Below are positions 1 to 9,024 of a DNA stretch of 64,000 nucleotides, in pieces. Each line of letters starts with the position of its first letter. Within the stretch, counting starts at the first letter, position 1. This DNA is from Bin80 sp965220365 (GTDB lineage Bacteria > Bacteroidota > Rhodothermia > Rhodothermales > Bin80). Below the pieces are notes generated by a model, which was not told where the DNA came from, did no database searches, and worked only from the letters and a program-made list of their open reading frames with translations. The stretch is from assembly GCA_965220365.1 (NCBI GenBank), contig OZ244823.1, positions 558,001 through 622,000 on the forward strand, read 5' to 3'. The position numbers and the translations under genes are program-made.

Positions 1-794
1 GTATAGTAGGGGAGCCACATACGCCCGTAAGGCACATAGATCCGCATGTTGTATCCTTGACGCACAATGTCCTCCTGCGTCTTCTGGCGCAGACCATACA
101 ACATTTGAAATTCAAACCGGGACGGATCAATATCTTTTGCCCGGGCATAGGATTTGGTCGCTTCAATCAACACATCATCGTGGGTGGCGATTGCGGGATA
201 ATGTCCGTGCTGAAGCAGTTTCTGCATGCAAGAGACGTACTGGGCGCGGATTTGCGGCATGCGCTGGTACGCAATCGTCGCCGGCTCCCGGTAGGCACCC
301 TTACAGAGGCGGACGCGTGCTCCCAGGTCACACATGTGGTTCACATCCTTCACGGTACGTTTCAGATATGCCTGCAGGACAATCCCTACATGTGCACGGT
401 AGTCGGGAAAGACGGATTCAAAAATGCGAAGCGTTGAGTCAAGGACGGAACTACCTTCCATATCCAACCGAACAAATCCATTCACAAGCCTTGCCTCCTC
501 CAGGAGTGCACGCAGGTTTTCAAGGCAGAAGTCCTCATCAATGACCTGTCCGATCATGGAGAGCTTGATGGAGATATTGCGATCCAGGCCAGGCTCAAGA
601 GCAAGTGCCCGCAGTAACCGGATATAGGCGTCTCGGCTTTTCAAAGCGAGATCTTTACGGACTATATGCTCTCCAAGTAGATCCACCGTCGTCAGCAGCC
701 CTTTATTGCAGAGTTGCCTCACCACAGGGATCGTGTTATCAAGGGTTTCGGCAGCTACAAACCCGCGGGCAAGGGCAAAAGGCAGTCGAATCAT
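1..794 (-). CDS. Proline dehydrogenase, C-terminus cut by window start
   Basis: Flavin enzyme oxidising L-proline to pyrroline-5-carboxylate, the first step of proline catabolism. From the ATG at 794, 264 codons are open and run off the window. PRODH barrel signatures are visible: CKGAYRE at residues 164-170, FEFQMLYG at 227-234 and YVPYG at 253-257, which normally lies close to the C-terminus, so only a few tens of residues should be missing. No P5C-dehydrogenase or DNA-binding domain is present in the visible part, so this is the short monofunctional type and not PutA. It lies 157 bp downstream of the HAD gene in the same direction, with a weak terminator between them. Product call is firm; the C-terminus is unseen. 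Confidence 0.9.
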   Translation of the reverse strand, partial: MIRLPFALARGFVAAETLDNTIPVVRQLCNKGLLTTVDLLGEHIVRKDLALKSRDAYIRLLRALALEPGLDRNISIKLSMIGQVIDEDFCLENLRALLEEARLVNGFVRLDMEGSSVLDSTLRIFESVFPDYRAHVGIVLQAYLKRTVKDVNHMCDLGARVRLCKGAYREPATIAYQRMPQIRAQYVSCMQKLLQHGHYPAIATHDDVLIEATKSYARAKDIDPSRFEFQMLYGLRQKTQEDIVRQGYNMRIYVPYGRMWLPYY

Positions 795-863
795 TAAGGG
801 TCTACCTGACAGAGCATAAAATCTTTCTTAAAGCGAAACCTTTCAGAAAAACTTTCCGTAATG

Positions 864-890
864 AAAAAAGTGTCTTCCGGTGAGTGGAAG
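864..890 (-). terminator. Weak intrinsic terminator between HAD gene and proline dehydrogenase
   Basis: Read on the minus strand, CTTCC (890-886) pairs with GGAAG (878-874) around a 7-nt loop, and a run of six T (869-864) follows after four bases. The stem is only 5 bp, so termination may be partial. A second inverted repeat, GGCATCG (895-901) with CGATGCC (923-929) followed by six T on the plus strand, lies beside it but has no plus-strand gene to serve. Confidence 0.3.
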
Positions 891-951
891 CATAGGCATC
901 GTATCACAGTCCCAGGTGTTTTCGATGCCGTTTTTTATGCATCCCCTGCGG

Positions 952-1695
952 TCATGATTCTACAGATGTCCAGTCATTGGGGGAATTTATTTTTCCCGGG
1001 AGGCTCTCCAGGTCCGTCATGACCAGATCTGCTCCATGTTCATGCAAAAGAAGTGTATGCGCATCTGAATCCAGGTAAGGAGGTACGAAACCAATCGCCA
1101 ACATACCTGCTGCACCTGCCGCGGCCATATCGTCAACCGAATCCCCGATGTAGACAGTCAGTTCGGCCTGGATCGGTAAGCCAGCTCCCTGAAGAATTGC
1201 CATAGCATACAGGAGCGGATAAGGATCGGGTTTTCCACGATTATCCTGATTTTCGCGGGGAACCAAAAGAGAAAAATACTCCTGCCATCCGAATCGGTCC
1301 AAGGCCCAGCGCGCCTCATCCCGGGGTCGGCCCGTGACAATTCCGAGTACGTGACCGCTTTGTTTTAACTGTTGCAGTGTGCGGGTTTGGATCAGGGGTC
1401 GTTCTTCGGTAATGAATCCATCCCAGTCCTCCCCTCGGTAGCGGCGCTGAAACTCATCCACGACACGCACATACGGCACTTCCATCCCGTAGTCCCCAAT
1501 AATCGTGTGTGTGAGTGTCCAGTCGTCATTGAAGCCTCCACGGTCTTTGTAGCGCTGGATTGTCTTTGGCTTTATATCACGCCCGGTGAAATGGTAGACG
1601 GTTTCTTCAATGACACGCAGATAGGAGCCAGACACATCGACTAGCACACCATCCATATCAAACAGGACGACAGGAATTAGCGGGGAAGCCGGCAT
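952..1695 (-). CDS. HAD-superfamily hydrolase (subfamily IA, phosphoglycolate-phosphatase-like)
   Basis: A 247-residue phosphatase of the haloacid dehalogenase fold. Motif I is DMDGV at residues 13-17 (Asp13 the expected nucleophile, Asp15 the acid/base). Motif II is the TGR segment near residue 120, the motif III lysine is in KPDPYPL, and motif IV is GDSVDD. It resembles the HAD-IA hypothetical group with a helical cap between motifs I and II; the substrate cannot be read from sequence. It follows rho by 39 bp in the same direction and may be cotranscribed with it. Start taken at ATG 1695, just outside the end of rho. Confidence 0.8.
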   Translation of the reverse strand: MPASPLIPVVLFDMDGVLVDVSGSYLRVIEETVYHFTGRDIKPKTIQRYKDRGGFNDDWTLTHTIIGDYGMEVPYVRVVDEFQRRYRGEDWDGFITEERPLIQTRTLQQLKQSGHVLGIVTGRPRDEARWALDRFGWQEYFSLLVPRENQDNRGKPDPYPLLYAMAILQGAGLPIQAELTVYIGDSVDDMAAAGAAGMLAIGFVPPYLDSDAHTLLLHEHGADLVMTDLESLPGKINSPNDWTSVES

Positions 1696-1734
1696 CTAGC
1701 AGAGATGCTCCAAGAAACAATAAAAGGATGCATC

Positions 1735-3501
1735 TTAAGAGTTCATGGTCACCAAAAATTCATCATTGCTTTTGGTAGAGCGCATCCGGTCAAGCAGAAA
1801 GTTCATCGCCTGGATTGGATCCATGTCTGCCAGAAGCTTTCGCAGAATCCATATACGGGCTAGGCGTGCTTCTTGAATCAGCAGTTCTTCCCGTCGGGTT
1901 CCACTCATGACTACGTTAATTGCAGGGAAGATACGACGATCTGCCATTTCTCGGTTCAGGACCAATTCCATATTCCCCGTTCCCTTGAACTCTTCAAAGA
2001 TCACCTCATCCATGCGGCTTCCTGTATCAATCAGCGCAGTTCCGATAATGGTCAGGGATCCGCCCTCTTCAACATTGCGGGCAGCACCAAAGAAACGCTT
2101 CGGTCCTCTCAATGCCGTGGCATCCAGCCCCCCGGAAATTGTCCGTCCCGAATCCGGACACACGGCATTGTGGGCGCGGGCCAAGCGGGTAATCGAGTCA
2201 AGAAGAATCACTACATCCTGCTTTGCTTCAACGAGGCGTTTTGCCTTCTCCAACACAATATTTGCCACCTCCACATGTCGTGAGGGTTCCTGATCAAAGG
2301 TGGATGCCACCACTTCCCCCTTTACATGGCGCTCCATATCCGTTACTTCTTCCGGTCGTTCATCCACCAACAGGATGATCAGGTGTGCTTCTGGGTGATT
2401 CGCACTGATCGCGTTCGCAATCTTTTGCAGGAGAATGGTTTTGCCAGTTTTCGGTTGAGCAACAATAAGTCCCCGCTGTCCTTTCCCAATTGGGGCAAAA
2501 AGATCAAGGACGCGCATGGACATGTCATGTTTGCGCGTTTCCAGGCGAAGGACCTCATCGGGGTAGAGAGGGGTCAGATAGTCAAAATTCTGTCGTTCAT
2601 CCAGAGAGCCCGGATCCTGTCCGTTGATTTTCTTAACGTGGATAAGCGCGAAGTACCGCTCCCCTTCTTTCGGAGGACGGATTTCACCATCCACCGAATC
2701 TCCGAGCCGGAGGCTGAACCGCTTGATTTGGCTGGGAGACACATAAATATCCTCCGGGCTGGGCAGATAATTATAATCCGGCGATCGTAGAAATCCATAT
2801 CCATCGGGTAGAATTTCCAGGACACCGGTCTTCTCAATCATCGTGTCCGGGTCAAGTTTGCGGGGATCAAACTGTCCCATGAAGGGTGGTGGCTCGTGAC
2901 TGCGTCGGCGGCGATCATCTTTTGAAGACATTCGGGAATCTTTTCGCCCGCGTCGTGCGGGGCCATGTCTTTTAGAACGCCCTCCCGGCCGTCCTCCTCT
3001 TGAGGGTCTTGCATCAGGGTCGTGGCGTGGAGATGACGACATTGGATCAGAGTAGGAGTTATTTGATGATTTGGATTTTTTACGTGGCCCGGCAGGCTTG
3101 CCCGGCTTTTTTCTGCCTGTTCTAGGCTTTTCTTCACGAAGAAAATGGGTTCGTTTGGAAGGCAAGGTCCCAGTCGAACTTAGTGAATCAGGGGAAGCGG
3201 TCGAAACAACTACCGTTTGATTTTTTCGAGTAGGCCCGGTAGAAGATCTGCGATCAGAGAGTGTTTCGGAGTCTTGCTGAGGAGGGGGAGAAAATTTCCC
3301 ATCCTCGGTTACGGGGTTGCCATTTTGCCGAGAGTCACGAGGAAGGTCTCCGTTGCCGGAAACGGCTTCGGAGTTCTGATGGTCAAGAATGAAGTGAATC
3401 AACTCCTGCTTACGCAGAGCATGCCATCCCCCAACGCCCGTCTGTCGGGCAATCTCCTTCAACTCGGGAAGCCTCTTGGTTTTTAGTTCAACTTGGTTCA
3501 T
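1735..3501 (-). CDS. rho: Transcription termination factor Rho with long basic disordered insert
   Basis: Hexameric RNA-dependent ATPase that ends transcription. At 588 residues it is about 170 longer than E. coli Rho (419). Order: Rho N-terminal SAP-like helices at 1-42; a low-complexity segment rich in Ser, Pro, Arg, Lys and Gly at about 44-205; the cold-shock RNA-binding domain at about 222-292 (GYGFLRSP inside); then the RecA-like ATPase with Walker A QPKTGKT at 349-356, LLVDERPEEV, and Walker B in VVILLDSITRL. The extra length is an insert between the two N-terminal RNA-binding parts, a layout known in Bacteroidota and Actinobacteria. The 244 bp upstream hold no gene, only a small inverted repeat (GCAGC/GCTGC), where a promoter or leader control would sit. 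Confidence 0.97.
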   Translation of the reverse strand: MNQVELKTKRLPELKEIARQTGVGGWHALRKQELIHFILDHQNSEAVSGNGDLPRDSRQNGNPVTEDGKFSPPPQQDSETLSDRRSSTGPTRKNQTVVVSTASPDSLSSTGTLPSKRTHFLREEKPRTGRKKPGKPAGPRKKSKSSNNSYSDPMSSSPRHDPDARPSRGGRPGGRSKRHGPARRGRKDSRMSSKDDRRRRSHEPPPFMGQFDPRKLDPDTMIEKTGVLEILPDGYGFLRSPDYNYLPSPEDIYVSPSQIKRFSLRLGDSVDGEIRPPKEGERYFALIHVKKINGQDPGSLDERQNFDYLTPLYPDEVLRLETRKHDMSMRVLDLFAPIGKGQRGLIVAQPKTGKTILLQKIANAISANHPEAHLIILLVDERPEEVTDMERHVKGEVVASTFDQEPSRHVEVANIVLEKAKRLVEAKQDVVILLDSITRLARAHNAVCPDSGRTISGGLDATALRGPKRFFGAARNVEEGGSLTIIGTALIDTGSRMDEVIFEEFKGTGNMELVLNREMADRRIFPAINVVMSGTRREELLIQEARLARIWILRKLLADMDPIQAMNFLLDRMRSTKSNDEFLVTMNS

Positions 3502-3745
3502 CGAAATTGTGGATAAGAATAAGCCAGCAGAGAAGCCATGTTCTGCGTGGCAGGCTAAGAATGATCTCCGCAGGGAGCGGAAACCTCATTGAAACAGGTG
3601 AGCGTAGATAGACTGAGAGTAAGGGCAGCAACGAAACGCTGCTACGATAATGCTAGAGTTGTGCAAGCAGGATTGGGTACCTGATACGTAGAACAGGCAC
3701 AATTGGTTACCAAACCTGCAGAAAGTTAATAAAAAACCGAATTAT

Positions 3746-5002
3746 TCACAAATATGTCCGTAGAAACGCCTCAGCGAGCATGTGGGAACCGCAAATGAGA
3801 ATGGAGTCTTGATTGGAAGCCTGTTCCTTTGCAAGATGCCACATCGCAGAAATAGGCCCCGTGCCGGCGAGGGAAATTGCATGTGCACGAAGTGTTGTGG
3901 CTAGGCGTGCCGCGGGCAGGGCACGCTGAAGCGCAAGATCACAGGCATATACCTTGAGTGATAGACGCGCATTCAGCACCTGCATGACACCGGAAAAGTC
4001 TTTGTCTTTCATCAGCGCAAGCAAAAGATGCACGGTTCCGGTAGAGGGCATATAGTTGAGGGCTGCCGCAATTGCTGCAGGATTGTGGGCTACATCCAAA
4101 ACTGTCAATGGGGTTTGCCGGAGGACTTCAAGGCGTGCCCGCAGTCCGGTCAATTCACGGACCCGTGAAATCCCTTCCTGGATCAGATCCGGTTCTTGTC
4201 TCGTTTCCGGGAAGAGATGTTCGGCACTTCGCGCGGCCAAAAGAGCGTTTTGGGCGTGGTGTGGTCTGGTTCGAAGATCCTGTGAGGACAGTTCATATAC
4301 ACCTGTAGGCGTCTGAAGGCAATTGTCGACCACCTGTCCTGCTTCAATCCAGGGTGCGTGTTGACGGCGGGCAATGTCCTGTATGATTTTCTGGGTCGCA
4401 TCGCGCCCCGTAGCTGCAATGACAGGAGTTTTTTTCTTAACGATTCCTGCTTTTTCGCGTGTGATGGATGCAAGTGTGTTTCCCAGTGCTTGGGTGTGAT
4501 CGAGATCAATTCGTGTGATGATCGAGAGTTTTGGACACAGGATATTGGTTGCGTCAAGCCGACCTCCGAGACCAGTTTCAACGATGGCGAAACCCACAGA
4601 GGATTCTGCGAAGAAAAGAAAACCCAGTGCGGTCATTGCCTCAAAAAAGCTTGGTTGCAGGCGGTCAAACAGGGAGCCGTAACGATCCAGTGCATCCTCC
4701 ATCCAGTCCGCTGGCACAGGAGATCCGTTGAGTCGGATGCGCTCAGACAGATGCAGCAAGTGGGGGGAGGTATAGAGACCAATGCAGTATCCCGCAACTT
4801 GTCCAATTGCTGCAATCATGCTGGCCACGGAGCCCTTCCCGTTTGTGCCAGCAACATGTACACTGGCAAAGTCGCGTTCCGGGTTTCCCATCTCATTCAG
4901 GAGGAGGGAAACCCCCCGCAAGCCGGGTTTCATTGCTGCGTTGCCGAGTTCGGAGTAGCGCGGAAGATTCAGCAGCCGCGCTGCGTAATCCGCCGACATC
5001 AT
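3746..5002 (-). CDS. folC: Bifunctional folylpolyglutamate synthase / dihydrofolate synthase
   Basis: Mur-ligase-family enzyme that adds glutamate to dihydropteroate and to folates, using ATP in the cytoplasm. Length 418 matches the family. The ATP loop AGTNGKGS is at residues 51-58 after a VHV strand; the second signature (SERIRL, then ETGLGGRLDATN) and the domain linker ITRIDLDHTQ are present, followed by the C-terminal domain with LDVAHNP. It overlaps the upstream porX by 4 bp (ATGA, 5002-4999), so the two are probably translationally coupled. Confidence 0.93.
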   Translation of the reverse strand: MMSADYAARLLNLPRYSELGNAAMKPGLRGVSLLLNEMGNPERDFASVHVAGTNGKGSVASMIAAIGQVAGYCIGLYTSPHLLHLSERIRLNGSPVPADWMEDALDRYGSLFDRLQPSFFEAMTALGFLFFAESSVGFAIVETGLGGRLDATNILCPKLSIITRIDLDHTQALGNTLASITREKAGIVKKKTPVIAATGRDATQKIIQDIARRQHAPWIEAGQVVDNCLQTPTGVYELSSQDLRTRPHHAQNALLAARSAEHLFPETRQEPDLIQEGISRVRELTGLRARLEVLRQTPLTVLDVAHNPAAIAAALNYMPSTGTVHLLLALMKDKDFSGVMQVLNARLSLKVYACDLALQRALPAARLATTLRAHAISLAGTGPISAMWHLAKEQASNQDSILICGSHMLAEAFLRTYL

Positions 5003-6573
5003 GACTTCCTGGGACGCAGAGTAACCACGGGAAGAATCATCTCCTCCATGGAAGCACCCCCGTGCTGCATGGAATCATTGTAGAGATTTCGGTAGTGATG
5101 ATAGTTGGTGGGATAAACGAAGTAATAGTCTTCCTTCGCAATGATATAGCAGTCCCCCGCACTGGCAGAGGGTAAGCCAAAGGCTTTCGGATCCCGGACA
5201 ATCATTGCATGACGAGAGTCTGCCCAAAGGTTGCGCCCGAATTTGTAACGCAAAGCTGTAGACGTATTGCGGTCTCCACGCACTTTTGCTCCATGCAGGC
5301 TACGGACTGCTCCGTGGTCAGTGGTGATAATGATGGTACAGTCCTTTCTGGACAGCGTTTGAAAGGATTGATACAGCCAGGAATGTTTGAACCAGGTTCG
5401 AGTCAGGGCCCGGTAGGCTTGTTCGTCGGGAGCCAATTCCCGGATCACATCTGAGTCCGCCCTGCTGTGGGCCAGGATATCGACGAAGTTGATGACAATG
5501 GCATTCAGATCCGCCTGCAGATAGTGGTTCACATCCTGTGCAAAGGCACGACCATCCTCCTTGCCGATCAGTTTTCTGTACCGCATGGAAACGTCACGCT
5601 GGTTGAATCGCTCAAGGCAGGTAGCGAGTAAGGTTTCCTCATGTCGATTCCGGCTATGCTCATCCCCGTTTTCGCCCTGCCAAAGGGTTGGATGCCGACG
5701 GTGGATTTCGTAGGGCAGAAGGCCGCTGAAAATCGCATTCCGTGCGTAGGGGGTCGCGGTTGGCAGAATCCCGATTGAGAAATCGGTCTGGATAGAGAAG
5801 AGGGGTAAAAGCAGGGATTCAAACTCCAGCCACTGATCATACCGCATGCAGTCAATCACGAAGAAGATCACGGGATGGTCCGCATTGAGCTGCGGGATAA
5901 CCCAGTACGGAATCACTTCATGCGAGAGCCGTGGGCGCTCGTCCGATGAGCGGGAATTATATGCCGCAATCCAATCAGGGTAAGCCTCTTCAATGTACCG
6001 GCCGAATACCCGATTTGCTTCTCGGTACTGATCAGACAGAACCTGACGTGCACCTTCGTCACTCTCCAACTGGCGATCGTAGTGGACTAATTCCTGGTAC
6101 AGGCTGATCCATTCCTGAAAGCCCGTGCAATCGTTGAGGGTTGCAGAAATTGCATTGAAGCGGTGCATATAGTCTTGAGATACTCGTTCATTCCGCAACT
6201 GAATCCGTTCAAGGAGACGCTTGCACGTAAGCAGGATTTGACTGGGATTTACGGGTTTTGTCAGGTAGTCACTGATCTGTCCACCCAAGGCCTCATCCAT
6301 GAGATGCTCTTCCTCGCTCTTGGTCACCATAATCACCGGGAGGTCCGGGCGTTTTTGTTTAATGGCCGCCAGCGTCTCCAGTCCATCCATGCCGGGCATC
6401 TGTTCATCCAGAAGGACTACGTCGACCGAATCATCCTGGGCGACCGCCTCAACCGCGTCCGCCCCATTGGTTACGCACGTAACCTGATAGCCACGGTTTT
6501 CAAGAAAAAGTACGTGGGATCGGAGCAGATCAATTTCATCGTCTGCCCAAAGGATATGCCCGGCTGTTGACAT
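4999..6573 (-). CDS. porX: PorX-type response regulator with PglZ phosphatase-like output domain
   Basis: Response regulator that in Bacteroidota works with the PorY kinase and SigP to control the type IX secretion system. Residues 1-125 form a receiver domain: acidic pair at 11-12, phospho-acceptor Asp56 in VLLDEQMPG, and the YLTKPV lysine near 107. A helical linker follows, then the PglZ (alkaline-phosphatase superfamily) domain at about 210-510, with VIFFVIDCMRYDQW, the ITTDHGAVRSL metal site and the GGASMEEM end that is typical of PorX. Length 524 is close to described PorX proteins. The output is enzymatic, not DNA binding. Known PorX acts on cyclic oligonucleotides; that activity here is inferred from family membership. 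First gene of a pair with folC. Confidence 0.93.
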   Translation of the reverse strand: MSTAGHILWADDEIDLLRSHVLFLENRGYQVTCVTNGADAVEAVAQDDSVDVVLLDEQMPGMDGLETLAAIKQKRPDLPVIMVTKSEEEHLMDEALGGQISDYLTKPVNPSQILLTCKRLLERIQLRNERVSQDYMHRFNAISATLNDCTGFQEWISLYQELVHYDRQLESDEGARQVLSDQYREANRVFGRYIEEAYPDWIAAYNSRSSDERPRLSHEVIPYWVIPQLNADHPVIFFVIDCMRYDQWLEFESLLLPLFSIQTDFSIGILPTATPYARNAIFSGLLPYEIHRRHPTLWQGENGDEHSRNRHEETLLATCLERFNQRDVSMRYRKLIGKEDGRAFAQDVNHYLQADLNAIVINFVDILAHSRADSDVIRELAPDEQAYRALTRTWFKHSWLYQSFQTLSRKDCTIIITTDHGAVRSLHGAKVRGDRNTSTALRYKFGRNLWADSRHAMIVRDPKAFGLPSASAGDCYIIAKEDYYFVYPTNYHHYRNLYNDSMQHGGASMEEMILPVVTLRPRKS

Positions 6574-6737
6574 CGACTGATGAGGGTTGAGTGAGTCGTA
6601 GCCGTAAATTCAGATGCAGGGAATTGAGATGGGTCGTAAGAGTTGTGGTATACCATAGATACATCATCATGTTCGATACAGTGCGCAACAGGGTCGGATC
6701 TAAGTGGTATACGTGGAGAAATTATCCTATCAGAATC

Positions 6738-7262
6738 ATGGCAAGAAAAGGACTGTCCCAACGAATGCAGATTGCGCTGAATGAGCAAATTAAAGCAGAG
6801 TTGGATTCTGCGTATCTGTATCTGGCACTTGCTGCCGAAATGGAATCCCGGAATCTGAAAGGCTTTGCTCATTGGCTGCGAATCCAGTGGGAAGAAGAGT
6901 TGGCACATGGGCTAAAACTGTACGATTTTCTGCTTCAGCGTGATGCGAAAGTCGAACTTCACGCACTGGATAAGCCGAGCATTGATTCAGAGCAGACAAC
7001 ACTCGATATTTTTACGCATGTATTGGAGCACGAACAATACATTACTGCTCGAATCAATCAGTTGTATGCTTTGGCTCAGGAAGACCAGGACTACGGCTCC
7101 CAGACGCTATTACACTGGTTCATAGAAGAGCAGTTGGAAGAAGAGGAGTCTGCTCGTGAGATCATGGACAATTTACGTCTGGTCGGTGAATCAGGGGCCG
7201 CGCTCTTTCTCCTGGATCGTGAACTGGGACAGCGCTCTGATGACCCCGAAGAGCAGGAATAA
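6738..7262 (+). CDS. Ferritin, iron-storage subunit
   Basis: Four-helix-bundle non-haem ferritin that oxidises Fe(II) and stores it in a 24-mer shell. I start it at ATG 6738 (174 residues, MARKGLSQRMQ), because bacterial ferritins begin close to this helix; the 49 upstream in-frame codons do not look like coding sequence. The ferroxidase residues are in EQIKAELDSAYLYLAL (helix A), WEEELAHGLKLYDF (helix B) and WFIEEQLEEEESA (helix D). It lacks the haem methionine of bacterioferritin. It is divergent from porX (about 165 bp apart) and probably alone in its unit. Confidence 0.93.
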   Translation: MARKGLSQRMQIALNEQIKAELDSAYLYLALAAEMESRNLKGFAHWLRIQWEEELAHGLKLYDFLLQRDAKVELHALDKPSIDSEQTTLDIFTHVLEHEQYITARINQLYALAQEDQDYGSQTLLHWFIEEQLEEEESAREIMDNLRLVGESGAALFLLDRELGQRSDDPEEQE

Positions 7263-7308
7263 TCAAGGGGCACACTTCGGTGTAGATCTGGTCTATACTT
7301 TGTAGTTC

Positions 7309-8193
7309 ATGTCGGCATTGAAATTTCTGGTTCCTGGAGAAATTTCCCAGGAGGAATTTGACGCGGTTGACATTGAGATTTATGATGTTGCTCCGGGAAT
7401 CCTGATGCTCGTTGGTCTTGGAGGAAATATTGGAGTTTCCTTCGGAGAGGATGCAACCTTTATGATTGATGGTCAATTTGGACCTCTCACGGAAAAAATC
7501 TTTGCGGCAATCGCGACGCATACAGATAAACCGGTCCGGTTTGTTCTCAATACACACTGGCACTTAGATCATGTGGCAGCGAATGAGAGTTTAGTCAACC
7601 ATGGAGTTACAATTCTGGCACATGAGAACGTTCGAACACGCCTGAGTGTAGACCAAGTGCTGCCTGCATTCGGACAGATCGTTCCGGCCACGCCTCAAAA
7701 GGCACTCCCATCAGTTACGTTTACAGAGGACATGTCCCTGTATTGGAATGGGGATACGATAGAGATCTTCCATGCACCTGGAGCCCATACGGATGGGGAT
7801 ACAATCGTGCATTTCTGCGAAGGCAACGTCATCCATATGTCGGATACCTACTTCAACGGGATGTATCCGCTCATTGACATAGACTGTGGAGGTTCAATTG
7901 ATGGAACGATTGCCGTTACGGAAGAAGTGCTTGCACGCTCCGATGAGAACACAAAGATCATCCCCGGACATGGACCGCTATCCAATCAATCCGAACTGGA
8001 GGCGTACCGAGATATGTTGGTGATGGTCCGTGACGCTGTGTCGGCTCTGATCCAGGAGGGGAAATCTCAGGAGGAGGCCGTTGCTGCGAAGCCCACCGCT
8101 TCCATGGATGCGGACTGGGGAGGTGGGGTCTTAGAGCCGGATGTATTTGTCGGGCACGTATATACGTCACTGACTGAAACTACCGGTCAATAA
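7309..8193 (+). CDS. Metallo-beta-lactamase-fold hydrolase
   Basis: Zinc hydrolase of 294 residues. The metal motif HWHLDH is at 83-88; the later ligands are the His of the FHAPGAHTDGDT segment, the Asp of HMSDTYF and the His of IIPGHGPL. No signal peptide is visible, so it is probably cytoplasmic. The pattern (TDGDTIVHF and a C-terminal helical tail) is closest to SoxH / quinoprotein-relay-like MBL proteins; the substrate is unknown and no antibiotic resistance should be assumed. It lies 46 bp after ferritin and its end overlaps the convergent DnaJ-like gene by 14 bp. Confidence 0.85.
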   Translation: MSALKFLVPGEISQEEFDAVDIEIYDVAPGILMLVGLGGNIGVSFGEDATFMIDGQFGPLTEKIFAAIATHTDKPVRFVLNTHWHLDHVAANESLVNHGVTILAHENVRTRLSVDQVLPAFGQIVPATPQKALPSVTFTEDMSLYWNGDTIEIFHAPGAHTDGDTIVHFCEGNVIHMSDTYFNGMYPLIDIDCGGSIDGTIAVTEEVLARSDENTKIIPGHGPLSNQSELEAYRDMLVMVRDAVSALIQEGKSQEEAVAAKPTASMDADWGGGVLEPDVFVGHVYTSLTETTGQ

Positions 8194-8968
8194 GCCCAGC
8201 CGCATGTGCGGCTTTGTAAAGAGTCTCGCGATCTGACAGCTTCAGAGGGAGGATCCGGAGGTCAACCAGTAGGTCCCCCGTTCGTTTTGTCTCCGTTTGA
8301 ACTCCGCATCCTTTGAGTCTCAGTCTGGTCCCAGGGGTTGAATTGGGCGGAACATCAATCGTGATCGGCTCCCCATAAGGGTCAACGATTGTATGTGTAC
8401 ACCCCAGAAGTGCCTCCAGTCCGTTTAGGGGCAGCTTCATTTGGAGAGTACTTCCTTTTCGGGTAAATACGGGGTGTGGGAGTACCTTGAAGGTAAAGAC
8501 GCGTGCAGCGGGATCATCGGAGGCACGGATTCGGAATTTATTCTTCACTCCCCGGGGAAGGACAATCCGGGTAAGAGATCCATCTTTGCCCCGGATCATG
8601 ACAGGCCCGCCTCGAAGAGCACGTTCCAACGTTATGTGCACGACATTGCTACCTCCCCCAAAGAGCTCCTCAAAAAACTCACCGATACTGGAGAAAAAAT
8701 CATCCACGAATACCGGAGAGGGGGCAGGTTTCGTTGTGATCCGAAGTTGATCATACGCCTTTCTTCGGGCAGGATCCGAGAGAATACTGTAGGCCTGCTG
8801 AAGCCGCTTAAAGCGTTCTTCCGCTTCATCATCGCCTGGGTTACGGTCGGGATGATGTTGTTGGGCAAGCCGACGATAGGCTGTCTTGATCTCTTCTGCG
8901 GAAGCAGATGGGTCGACTTCCATCACAGCATAAAGGTCATCAGCAATAGTCAAACGAGACATAAACAA
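8180..8968 (-). CDS. DnaJ-like co-chaperone (CbpA type, no zinc finger)
   Basis: Type II J-domain protein that would stimulate the ATPase of DnaK and bind unfolded clients. The J domain covers residues 9-75 with the essential HPD at 39-41. A Gly/Phe-poor linker (DDFFSSIGEFFEELFGGG) leads to the two beta-sandwich client domains with no CxxCxGxG zinc modules, as in CbpA and DnaJB1. Length 262. The first ATG (8968) and an ATG two codons later are both possible. It faces accC across a 56-bp divergent gap that must hold both promoters. Confidence 0.88.
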   Translation of the reverse strand: MFMSRLTIADDLYAVMEVDPSASAEEIKTAYRRLAQQHHPDRNPGDDEAEERFKRLQQAYSILSDPARRKAYDQLRITTKPAPSPVFVDDFFSSIGEFFEELFGGGSNVVHITLERALRGGPVMIRGKDGSLTRIVLPRGVKNKFRIRASDDPAARVFTFKVLPHPVFTRKGSTLQMKLPLNGLEALLGCTHTIVDPYGEPITIDVPPNSTPGTRLRLKGCGVQTETKRTGDLLVDLRILPLKLSDRETLYKAAHAAGLIDR

Positions 8969-9024
8969 CTCTAGGATGGTTCAAGAACAGAGACGTACGA
9001 TATTCAGTAGTACGGTTAGAGTTA

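Noticed and set aside
57..627. Plus-strand frames at the window start
   Set aside because: They are shadows of the minus-strand proline dehydrogenase, whose motifs are unmistakable.
895..936. Plus-strand terminator-like repeat GGCATCG/CGATGCC with T6
   Set aside because: The loop is 21 bases and there is no plus-strand gene upstream of it, so a terminator role is unlikely.
7309..8193. Beta-lactam resistance gene
   Set aside because: The fold has the HxHxDH site but lacks a signal peptide and the features of true B1-B3 lactamases; it is a general MBL-fold hydrolase.
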